A stretch of 20,974 nt of DNA from Bacteroidales bacterium UBA4284 (GTDB lineage: Bacteria > Bacteroidota > Bacteroidia > Bacteroidales > UBA932), in the NCBI GenBank assembly GCA_002395925.1, contig DGVM01000045.1, positions 1-20,974 on the forward strand, given 5' to 3'. How positions within the stretch are numbered: position 1 is the stretch's first letter; each line of letters starts with the position of its first letter. Below, piece by piece: positions 15,715-20,974 of the stretch. Below the pieces are notes generated by a model that was not told the DNA's origin, did no database searches, and was given only the letters and a program-made list of their open reading frames with translations. Position numbers and translations under genes: made by a program.

Positions 15715-16520
15715 TCCACGTCCTTCGCTCCGGCTTCCCCTGCACGCACGATGCCTCTCTTGGAAGAACGGATGAAATTGAGGATGTTGTCGCGGACCTC
15801 AGACTGCGGGAAGCCTTCCTCGATGCGCGAAAGCGAATCGGAAATGTTGTATCCCTGATGGTAGATGAGGTCGTAGATGTCTTTGATGGTGCGTATGCTT
15901 TCCGAGTCGAAACCGCGGCGCCGCAGTCCGACGAGGTTGATGCCGGCGAAGCAGATTGGCACGCGTCCGCAGATGGAATAGGGAGGTATGTCCTTGTTTA
16001 CGCCGGTGCCGCCGCCGACCATGGCGTGGGTGCCGATTTTCGAGAACTGATGTACCTTTGTGCCGCCGCCGATGATTGCCCAGTCGTCAACATCGGTTTC
16101 GCCGGCAAGTCCGACGTAGCTCACCAGAATGCAGTGCTCTCCTACCTTGCAGTCGTGTGCGACATGCACGTAAGACATTATGAGCGAGTCGCTTCCTATG
16201 ATCGTCACGCCTTTGCCGCTGGCCGCCGTACCGCGGTTGATGGTGGCACATTCGCGTATGTTCACGCGGTCGCCTATGCGGACCGAAGTGATCTCCCCCT
16301 CGAACTTGAGGTCCTGGGGGACGGCGCCGACTACGGCACCGGGGAAGACATTGCAGTCGCGTCCCATGGTGACGTATGGGAAGATGGTGGCGTGCGGAAG
16401 TATATGGCATCCGGGACCGATGGTCACGTTGTCGTCGATGTATGCATAGGGGCCGACTTCGACGTCGGGGGCGAGGACGGCTCCGGGATGGACTGTTGCG
16501 AGAGGATGGATGTTTGCCAT
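15711..16520 (-). CDS. lpxA: UDP-N-acetylglucosamine acyltransferase LpxA
   Basis: A 269-residue cytoplasmic enzyme that transfers a hydroxyacyl chain from ACP to UDP-GlcNAc, the first step of lipid A synthesis. The N-terminal two thirds is a left-handed beta helix of hexapeptide repeats (IHPLATVHPGAVLAPDVEVG onward). HVAHDC carries the general base His122, equivalent to His125 of E. coli. The C-terminal helices begin with LRRRGFDSESI. The open frame continues 47 codons upstream, but ATG 16520 gives the family's normal N-terminus and lies two bases after the lpxC stop. Acyl chain length cannot be predicted by eye. Confidence 0.95.
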   Translation of the reverse strand: MANIHPLATVHPGAVLAPDVEVGPYAYIDDNVTIGPGCHILPHATIFPYVTMGRDCNVFPGAVVGAVPQDLKFEGEITSVRIGDRVNIRECATINRGTAASGKGVTIIGSDSLIMSYVHVAHDCKVGEHCILVSYVGLAGETDVDDWAIIGGGTKVHQFSKIGTHAMVGGGTGVNKDIPPYSICGRVPICFAGINLVGLRRRGFDSESIRTIKDIYDLIYHQGYNISDSLSRIEEGFPQSEVRDNILNFIRSSKRGIVRAGEAGAKDVE

Positions 16521-16522
16521 GG

Positions 16523-17422
16523 TCAAAGCTGTTTGAAAAGTTCTTTTGCGGCCGCCGTATTGATGGCGTGGCCGGGTTTGAAAGCGGTGATGCGGGCCCT
16601 CGGGAAGCCGCCGCATAAGCGAATATCGCCAAGCAGGTCGAGCATCTTGTGGCGGGCGCACTCATCGGGGAAATGCAGCTCCAGGTTGCTCAGGTATCCC
16701 TGTTCCGTAACATGGAGGCTGGGTTTGCCGAGCTTGCGCGCCATTGCGTCGAGGCGTCGCTGCGATACCGGGCGCTCCACCGCGATGATGGCGTTGTCCA
16801 CGTCGCCTCCCTTGGCGAGGCCGAGAGCGAGCTGCGGCCAGATTTCGTGGAGAAAGCAGAAAGTCCGGCAAGGAGCGATCTGGCTCGAGAAATCGGTGTT
16901 CTCGTCGAAGCGTACGGTCTGTACTCCGATGACCCGGGAGGCGTAATCGACCGTAAGCTCTATGCTGGGCTGCTCGCAGGGCTCTATGCGTACCCATGAG
17001 CCGCTGCGCGCGTCTTTTACCAAGATTTCTTTTTTGGGGACGATCCACTTCCGGGGGGCGTCCTGGGTCTGGATGCCGATCTCCTTGAAAGACTTTACGT
17101 ACGGGGCGGCGCTTCCGTCCAGTATGGGAAGCTCGTCGCAGGCGAGAGTCACCACGGCGTTGTCGATGCCCAGGCCGGTGAGGGCGGCGAGCAGGTGCTC
17201 CACCGTCCTTGCCTTGGCGCGCCCGTTGCACAGAGTCGTGCTCCGGCGGGTTTCCGAAAGGAAGTCCGAGCGTGCGGGAATGTCGACCTTGCGGTCGGTA
17301 CGCCTGAATACGATGCCCGTGTCCGGCGCTGCAGGATGGACTGTGATTTGCGAAAATTTCCCCGTATGGAGGCCTTTTCCCTCAAATTGGCAAGCACCGA
17401 GGAGAGTTTTCTGTAAATCCAT
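16523..17422 (-). CDS. lpxC: UDP-3-O-acyl-N-acetylglucosamine deacetylase LpxC (standalone, no FabZ fusion)
   Basis: A 299-residue zinc deacetylase that performs the committed step of lipid A synthesis. Zinc ligands are His76 (RTVEHLLAAL), His258 and Asp262 (RHKMLDLLGD), with the catalytic base His285 in KPGHAIN. LDGSAAPY and LAKGGDVDNAI are also conserved. It ends 14 residues after the last active-site histidine, the length of E. coli LpxC. In Bacteroidota, LpxC is commonly fused to a C-terminal FabZ dehydratase; none is present here and lpxA follows after two bases. The long upstream frame was rejected because the family N-terminus (QKTLLGACQFEGKGLHTG) starts at 17422. The ATG overlaps the stop of the DUF456 gene by one base. 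Confidence 0.95.
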   Translation of the reverse strand: MDLQKTLLGACQFEGKGLHTGKFSQITVHPAAPDTGIVFRRTDRKVDIPARSDFLSETRRSTTLCNGRAKARTVEHLLAALTGLGIDNAVVTLACDELPILDGSAAPYVKSFKEIGIQTQDAPRKWIVPKKEILVKDARSGSWVRIEPCEQPSIELTVDYASRVIGVQTVRFDENTDFSSQIAPCRTFCFLHEIWPQLALGLAKGGDVDNAIIAVERPVSQRRLDAMARKLGKPSLHVTEQGYLSNLELHFPDECARHKMLDLLGDIRLCGGFPRARITAFKPGHAINTAAAKELFKQL

Positions 17423-17913
17423 TATAAGAAGGAGAATTTTATGATGAGCCAGGCCATGATGCCGCTCACGCACAATTTGAGCCCGGTGCCGAGTATGAAA
17501 CCCAGGAACGCTCCGGCACCGGCCTTGAAGGCCGACCAGACACCCTTGTCGGTGACCATCAGCTCGCCAAGGAACGCTCCGAGGAGCGAACCGGTGACTA
17601 TGCCTACGGGAGGGATTATCATTCCTGCGAAAAGTCCTATGATTGCACCGGTGGATGCAGCCTTGTGGCCTCCGGCAACGCGGGTTATCTGAGCGGGGAT
17701 GACGTAGTCGAGCACTGAAACGAGAACAGTAACGCCCAGCCATACCAGCAGGCAGGTGAGCGACATGGGGTCGGGACGCTCGCCGACCCTGTCGGCAAAA
17801 TACACGAGAAGCATTCCAACCCAGCTCAGGGGAGGACCCGGAATGCCGGGGACAACGCTTCCTATAATGCCGAGCACCGCAAATATGATTGCGAAAACAA
17901 TCAAAACTGTCAT
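17422..17913 (-). CDS. DUF456 family integral membrane protein
   Basis: A 163-residue, very hydrophobic inner-membrane protein with about four to five helices and repeated small-residue motifs (GSVVPGIPGPPLSWVGMLL at 18-36; GLFAGMIIPPVGIVTGSLLG at about 93-112; AGAFLGFILGTGLK). These Gly/Pro-rich hairpins are typical of the DUF456 family, whose function is unknown. It is the first gene of the lpxC-lpxA-wbqC operon, coupled to lpxC by a TAATG overlap. A weak promoter candidate (TAATTTCG, minus strand 17925 to 17918) lies four bases before the ATG. Confidence 0.8.
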   Translation of the reverse strand: MTVLIVFAIIFAVLGIIGSVVPGIPGPPLSWVGMLLVYFADRVGERPDPMSLTCLLVWLGVTVLVSVLDYVIPAQITRVAGGHKAASTGAIIGLFAGMIIPPVGIVTGSLLGAFLGELMVTDKGVWSAFKAGAGAFLGFILGTGLKLCVSGIMAWLIIKFSFL

Positions 17914-17934
17914 GCCGCGAAATTACAAATTATA

Positions 17935-17965
17935 TTTGATAATTAAAAAATAATTCCTACCTTTG
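17935..17965 (+). promoter_or_regulatory. Consensus promoter (TTTG-N19-TACCTTTG) for tRNA-Glu and rpsT
   Basis: A perfect -33 TTTG (17935-17938) and a perfect -7 TACCTTTG (17958-17965) are separated by exactly 19 bases, the best promoter match in the window. The expected transcript start is near 17970, about 34 bases before the tRNA. Confidence 0.75.
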
Positions 17966-17969
17966 CAGT

Positions 17970-17997
17970 CCTTATCGGATAGAGTTATGTGATAAGG
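17970..17997 (+). other. Leader hairpin upstream of tRNA-Glu
   Basis: CCTTATC (17970-17976) pairs perfectly with GATAAGG (17991-17997) around a 14-base loop. It begins about where transcription should start, so it would cap the 5' leader removed by RNase P. Confidence 0.4.
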
Positions 17998-18003
17998 CGA
18001 GTC

Positions 18004-18075
18004 GGTGGGTTCGTATAACGGCTAGTACTCAGGATTTTCATTCCTGCAATAGGAGTTCGATTCTCCTACCCACTA
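18004..18075 (+). tRNA. tRNA-Glu (anticodon TTC)
   Basis: A full cloverleaf can be drawn. Acceptor GGTGGGT pairs with ACCCACT (first pair G-T), followed by discriminator A18075. The D stem is GTAT/GTAC and the anticodon stem is CAGGA/TCCTG. The loop TTTTCAT gives anticodon TTC at 18037-18039. The T arm is AGGAG-TTCGATT-CTCCT. CCA is not encoded. It lies in the 5' part of the rpsT transcript. Confidence 0.93.
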
Positions 18076-18098
18076 CTAAATATTAAAAAAATAACATA

Positions 18099-18353
18099 AT
18101 GGCAAATACAGCTTCCGCAAAGAAGGCCGATCGCCAGAGCGAAAGGCACAGACTGCATAACAGGTATTATGCACGTACGACAAGAAACGCTATCCGCGAC
18201 ATCCGCAACACCACCGACAAGGCCGAGGCCGAAAAGAACGCCCCCAAGGTGTACGCGATGATCGACAAGCTTGCTAAGATCGGAGTCATCCACAAGAACA
18301 AGGCTTCCAATCTGAAGAGCGGCATCCAGGTCTACATCAACAGACTTTCATAA
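18099..18353 (+). CDS. rpsT: 30S ribosomal protein S20
   Basis: An 84-residue basic, helical protein that binds 16S rRNA in the body of the small subunit. MANTASAKKADRQSERHRLHN at the start, RTTRNAIRDIR and the final KNKASNLKSGIQVYINRL are typical of S20, and the length is normal. It lies 23 bases after tRNA-Glu under the same promoter, so tRNA processing should set the 5' end of its mRNA. An A-rich stretch rather than a Shine-Dalgarno sequence precedes the ATG. A hairpin terminator follows seven bases after the stop. Confidence 0.96.
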   Translation: MANTASAKKADRQSERHRLHNRYYARTTRNAIRDIRNTTDKAEAEKNAPKVYAMIDKLAKIGVIHKNKASNLKSGIQVYINRLS

Positions 18354-18359
18354 TTTATG

Positions 18360-18387
18360 AGACGCGTTCCCGACGCGTCTTATTTTT
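18360..18387 (+). terminator. Rho-independent terminator of rpsT
   Basis: AGACGCGT (18360-18367) pairs perfectly with ACGCGTCT (18373-18380) around a TCCCG loop, followed by TATTTTT. The T-tract ends only a few bases before tRNA-Pro begins. Confidence 0.8.
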
Positions 18388-18391
18388 CAGA

Positions 18392-18465
18392 CGGGATGTA
18401 GCGCAGTTGGCTAGCGTACCACGTTCGGGACGTGGGGGTCGTCCGTTCGAGTCGGATCATCCCGA
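18392..18465 (+). tRNA. tRNA-Pro (anticodon CGG)
   Basis: Acceptor CGGGATG pairs with CATCCCG and the discriminator is A18465. The anticodon stem is CCACG/CGTGG. The loop TTCGGGA gives anticodon CGG at 18426-18428 (codon CCG). The T arm is GTCCG-TTCGAGT-CGGAT. CCA is not encoded. A C at position 1 is usual for bacterial tRNA-Pro. It starts directly after the rpsT terminator and no separate promoter is evident. Confidence 0.9.
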
Positions 18466-18502
18466 CAAAAAGAGCACTCAAGTTGAGTGCTCTTTTTGTC
18501 GG
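18462..18502 (+). terminator. Long terminator hairpin overlapping the 3' end of tRNA-Pro
   Basis: A perfect 20-bp inverted repeat (18462-18481 with 18483-18502) surrounds a single central G. The right arm contains TCTTTTTG, so it can end transcription in the forward direction; the left arm has the matching A-run, so it may work both ways. Its first four bases are the last acceptor bases and discriminator of tRNA-Pro. Confidence 0.8.
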
Positions 18503-18509
18503 AATACCC

Positions 18510-18552
18510 GACTGCTCCGCAGTCGCTTCCCATCCCCCTGCACCCCCAGGGG
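18510..18552. repeat. Two further small hairpins upstream of WG-repeat protein B
   Basis: GACTGC/GCAGTC (18510-18515, 18519-18524) with a three-base loop, and CCCCTG/CAGGGG (18535-18540, 18547-18552) with a six-base loop, lie in tandem after the tRNA-Pro terminator. They are upstream of the promoter at 18562, so they are not part of the protein B leader. Their role is unknown. Confidence 0.4.
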
Positions 18553-18561
18553 ACTTATCAA

Positions 18562-18593
18562 TTTGGATAGAGTAAAGATATTGCGTATATTAG
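18562..18593 (+). promoter_or_regulatory. Promoter for WG-repeat protein B (TTTG-N20-TATATTAG)
   Basis: A perfect -33 TTTG (18562-18565) lies 20 bases before TATATTAG (18586-18593), one mismatch from TAnnTTTG. The ATG at 18599 follows after five bases, which predicts a leaderless mRNA. Confidence 0.5.
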
Positions 18594-18598
18594 CACCT

Positions 18599-20695
18599 AT
18601 GAAATATTGGAAACTATTCGCAGCTTTCGTGGCGCTCTGTCTTTGTGCCGCGGCATCGGCCCAGGACCTCAAACCGGTCAGGGACCGCGATTCTAAACTC
18701 TTCGGTTACCAGGACAAGAGCAAGAACTGGGTCATCCCCCCTGCTTACCAGTCCGCCAAGCGCTTCAACGGCGGTTTCGCCATCGTCGAACAATCCGGAC
18801 TCAAGGGCCTTATCGACCAGACCGGCGCGTGGGTGCTTAAACCGGAATACGACAACATAGGCAAGTTTGACAAGTCAGGCCTCTGCGAAGTCACCGTCAA
18901 GGCCGACAGGGTCAAACGGCGCGGCCTCGCAGACCAGAGCGGCCGCCTGGTCATACCCGTAGAGTGCTACTCAATCAGCGTGGACCGTAGGGAAGGTCTC
19001 ATTCTGGCCGAGAAGGACGTGGAGGTGGAGCGCCTGGGCGTCAGGCCGATGTGGGGCGTATATGATATGCAGGGCGAAGAAATCTTCGCTCCCCAGTTCA
19101 GTTCCGCCCCCTCGTTCAGCGAAGGACGCGGGACCGCCACTTCCGCCTACAACTCCCTCAAGGGCATCATCAGCACCGACGGACAGACGCTGCTGCCCTT
19201 CAACAACCTCGCGATTTCGAGCCGCTACGGAGGCTACAGCGTACTGACCTCAGACTTTGTGCGCGAGGTGTATGACTCCCGCCTTCTGAAGACAGAGGAT
19301 TACGCCTACGCCGGCTACGTGCGTCCCTACGACCCTGCCGGCGACCCTGTGCGCGCCGCGGCCTGGAGAGTCGGCGCCGTCGGCCACAGGCTCAGCCGCA
19401 ACAATCTCAAGGAGGTCAGGATGAACGACGGTTACCGCAACCGCAGCGCCAATTGCTCCGACCTGCGCCTGGACTGGGGATACGACCGCTTCGTGCGTCT
19501 CGAGCCCGCCGTGGATGAAGGCGGACACCCCGGCTCTATGCTGGAGCCCAACTCCGGACTCTACTACACCGTCAAGGCTATACTGTACGAAAAGGACGGC
19601 ACCCCCGTGGGCGAAGTATCCCGCTGGGGATGGTTCGAAGGCGAATGCGAGGAAGGCATAATCTACAATGCCGAAGGCGCCGGCCTATGGATGGCGATGC
19701 GCGACCTTAACTGCCCCGCAGTGCCCGCTTTTTCCACTTCTATAACCGGCTACCGCACCATAGACCACGGCAGCGTGCTGTCCGGACTCGGCCTGAGTTC
19801 CTACGAACTGGACAAGATGTACAATCCAGAGACGGCAGGAGAAAGATACGTTGAAATCATCACCGGAGAGAATCTGGGCATCACGGCTATGCAGGAGCGC
19901 CCGGCGCCCGACCTCAGGGCGATGCGCGCGCTGGACCAGGCTATGCGTCTTCCCATTTTCCGCCGTCGGTTCTATATGGGACAGGTGGTCAACTGCAAGA
20001 CCAGGCCAGTCGAAGGAGGCCTCGAGCTGGAGCTTTCCGACAGGCTGGTGTGCCGCGTGGCCGACAATTTCGAAGAGCCCAGCTTCTCGATGAAGGGCGA
20101 AGAAGAGATATTCTGGGGGCCGGGTAACGCCCGCACAGTGGGTCTGAGCCTCGAATCGGTGCGCCCTGACCCCGCCTGCACGGCCGACGACCTCTACGAC
20201 AGCGGCTGCTCATTCATAGTGGTGCTCAACCTCTATGAAGAGGACGGCACATTCCTCCGCACCCTCGGCACTGCTCCGGCCCTGGACTTCGCCACCGACG
20301 GGGCTCTCGTATTTGAAGCCCTCGGAATCGCACTGCTCCCGGAACCCTATGAGGCACCGGCATCAGATAACAGGCGCAGTAGCCTGGGCCGCTGGAGCAG
20401 CGACGACTTCAGGGCTCCGGCCGGCGAAAGAGCATTCCGGAAACAAGTTATCAACGGAGCCCAGCGGCTGCCCGCCACCCTCTCAGCGCTCAAGGGCGCA
20501 GGAGAGACGCTTCGTTCCGTCCGCCCCGCGTACAACCGCGGAGGGTATGGAGGAAGGAACAGTTACGATGGCCGGGGAAACTACGACCAGCGCGGCTATG
20601 AGAGCCAGGGCGGCTACGACAACAGAAGCGACAGCCGCAGCGTCCACCAGAACGGAGGAAGCTACCAAAAGGGCAACAACGCCCGCCAGCGTTAG
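18599..20695 (+). CDS. Secreted WG-repeat protein B with Tyr/Gly/Arg-rich C-terminal tail
   Basis: A 698-residue exported paralog of protein A (12798-14699, opposite strand). The signal peptide is cleaved near ASA-QD (residue 21). WG-like repeats fill about residues 33-205 (FGYQDKSKNWVIPPAYQSA, GLIDQTGAWVLKPEY, RGLADQSGRLVIPVE, WGVYDMQGEEIFAPQF, GIISTDGQTLLPF). The region to about 640 aligns along its length with protein A and shares GDPVRAAAWR, WGWFEGE, LSDRLVC, EEIFWGP and YEEDGTFLRTLG; I recognise no known domain there. The last 57 residues are a low-complexity tail absent from protein A. The frame is open for 64 codons upstream, but that part covers tRNA-Pro and the terminator; the start was set by the signal peptide and promoter. 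Function unknown. Confidence 0.78.
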   Translation: MKYWKLFAAFVALCLCAAASAQDLKPVRDRDSKLFGYQDKSKNWVIPPAYQSAKRFNGGFAIVEQSGLKGLIDQTGAWVLKPEYDNIGKFDKSGLCEVTVKADRVKRRGLADQSGRLVIPVECYSISVDRREGLILAEKDVEVERLGVRPMWGVYDMQGEEIFAPQFSSAPSFSEGRGTATSAYNSLKGIISTDGQTLLPFNNLAISSRYGGYSVLTSDFVREVYDSRLLKTEDYAYAGYVRPYDPAGDPVRAAAWRVGAVGHRLSRNNLKEVRMNDGYRNRSANCSDLRLDWGYDRFVRLEPAVDEGGHPGSMLEPNSGLYYTVKAILYEKDGTPVGEVSRWGWFEGECEEGIIYNAEGAGLWMAMRDLNCPAVPAFSTSITGYRTIDHGSVLSGLGLSSYELDKMYNPETAGERYVEIITGENLGITAMQERPAPDLRAMRALDQAMRLPIFRRRFYMGQVVNCKTRPVEGGLELELSDRLVCRVADNFEEPSFSMKGEEEIFWGPGNARTVGLSLESVRPDPACTADDLYDSGCSFIVVLNLYEEDGTFLRTLGTAPALDFATDGALVFEALGIALLPEPYEAPASDNRRSSLGRWSSDDFRAPAGERAFRKQVINGAQRLPATLSALKGAGETLRSVRPAYNRGGYGGRNSYDGRGNYDQRGYESQGGYDNRSDSRSVHQNGGSYQKGNNARQR
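20522..20692 (+). other. Low-complexity Tyr/Gly/Arg/Asn tail of protein B
   Basis: Residues 642-698 of protein B contain six Tyr spaced every five or six residues, plus one more further on, among Gly, Arg, Asn, Ser, Gln and Asp (for example NRGGYGGRNSYDGRGNYDQR). No hydrophobic residues other than one Val and two Ala are present, so it should be disordered. The composition resembles RGG/YG-type sticky tails. Confidence 0.8.
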
Positions 20696-20697
20696 AG

Positions 20698-20974
20698 TCA
20701 GCCCTTCAGATGGCAGAAAAGAGTGGCCTGGGTGCAGTCCAGCACCTCAACGTCCACGAAATCTCCTGCCTTGTGGACGGTATCGGGCCAGATGCACATC
20801 TTATTGTTGCCGGCCCTGCCGCAGAGCTCCGACGGATTGCGTTTCGACGGCCCCTCCACCAGCACACGGAAAGATTTACCTATGTCCCGCCTGTTGCTTT
20901 CGAGCGACAGGCGGTTCTGCAATGCTATAATCTCCTCGAGGCGGCGGTTCTTGACTTTCTGGGGCACGTCGTCG
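20698..20974 (-). CDS. Second MiaB-like methylthiotransferase, C-terminal part only (runs off the window)
   Basis: The 3' end of a gene whose 5' part lies beyond the right edge. About 92 codons are visible, covering the end of the radical-SAM domain (DDVPQKVKNRRLEEIIALQN) and the TRAM domain (VLVEGPSKRNPSELCGRAGN, HKAGDFVDVEV, CTQATLFC). Over 88 aligned residues I count 19 differences from the MiaB at 6740-8050, while DNA differs at many third positions, so it is an old paralog, not a recent copy. The catalytic cysteines are outside the window. Its stop lies two bases from the stop of protein B, tail-to-tail. It could be a second MiaB or a relative with another tRNA substrate. Confidence 0.85.
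   Translation of the reverse strand, partial: DDVPQKVKNRRLEEIIALQNRLSLESNRRDIGKSFRVLVEGPSKRNPSELCGRAGNNKMCIWPDTVHKAGDFVDVEVLDCTQATLFCHLKG

Noticed and set aside
16521..16661. Upstream extension of lpxA by 47 codons (and of lpxC by 107 codons to 17743)
   Set aside because: Both extensions overlap the preceding gene and have Arg/Pro/His-rich out-of-frame character. The family N-termini begin at 16520 and 17422.
18381..18388. TATTTTTC just before tRNA-Pro as a -7 element
   Set aside because: It is the T-tract of the rpsT terminator, lacks the final G, and has no -33 element at the right spacing.
18407..18598. An upstream extension of WG protein B by 64 codons
   Set aside because: It covers tRNA-Pro and its terminator, and it would place the signal peptide inside the protein. 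The promoter at 18562-18593 is downstream of that start.
12798..20974. WG proteins and miaB copies as one duplicated segment
   Set aside because: Each pair is duplicated, but the neighbours differ (miaB faces def, the second faces protein B) and synonymous sites have diverged, so a single recent block duplication is not supported.

Overview
The window looks like chromosomal DNA from a fairly GC-rich member of the Bacteroidales (phylum Bacteroidota). Three things point there. Promoter-like sites follow the Bacteroidota pattern TTTG-N19-21-TAnnTTTG rather than the sigma70 pattern. Shine-Dalgarno sequences are mostly absent. The gene content (DUF4837 lipoprotein, WbqC, dxr-rseP cluster, CyuA-type cysteine desulfidase, WG-repeat proteins) is also typical. 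No phage, insertion sequence or CRISPR array was seen; most genes are housekeeping and tightly packed.

Layout. 1-1050: a possible tRNA cut by the left edge, then a lipoprotein esterase (minus) divergent from the next operon. 1051-4231: dsbD and cyuA, overlapping (thiol-disulfide exchange and cysteine breakdown). 4245-8050: one promoter followed by a phosphohexomutase, an M23/LysM peptidoglycan hydrolase and miaB. 8043-9004: ruvX-def (minus), running tail-to-tail into miaB. 9028-12832: a small membrane protein that resembles the N-terminal anchor of a larger M23 peptidase, then dxr, rseP and a DUF4837 lipoprotein. 12798-14699: WG-repeat protein A (minus). 14735-15006: rpsU terminator, rpsU and its promoter. 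15053-17913: a minus operon DUF456 - lpxC - lpxA - wbqC (lipid A/surface glycan) ending in a perfect 21-bp inverted repeat. 17935-18502: promoter, tRNA-Glu, rpsT, terminator, tRNA-Pro, terminator. 18562-20695: WG-repeat protein B (plus). 20698-20974: the 3' end of a second miaB-like gene.

The most unusual content is the pair of secreted WG-repeat paralogs. They point away from each other on either side of the ribosomal/lipid A block and share a long C-terminal region I do not recognise. One carries a Tyr/Gly/Arg/Asn-rich disordered tail. Other points of interest are several promoters whose -7 box sits only 5-7 nt from the start codon (predicted leaderless mRNAs), an LpxC without the FabZ fusion usual in this phylum, and a duplicated miaB.

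All calls come from reading motifs and reading frames by eye. No database search was run, so family names rest on recognised motifs, and promoter and terminator calls are inferences.
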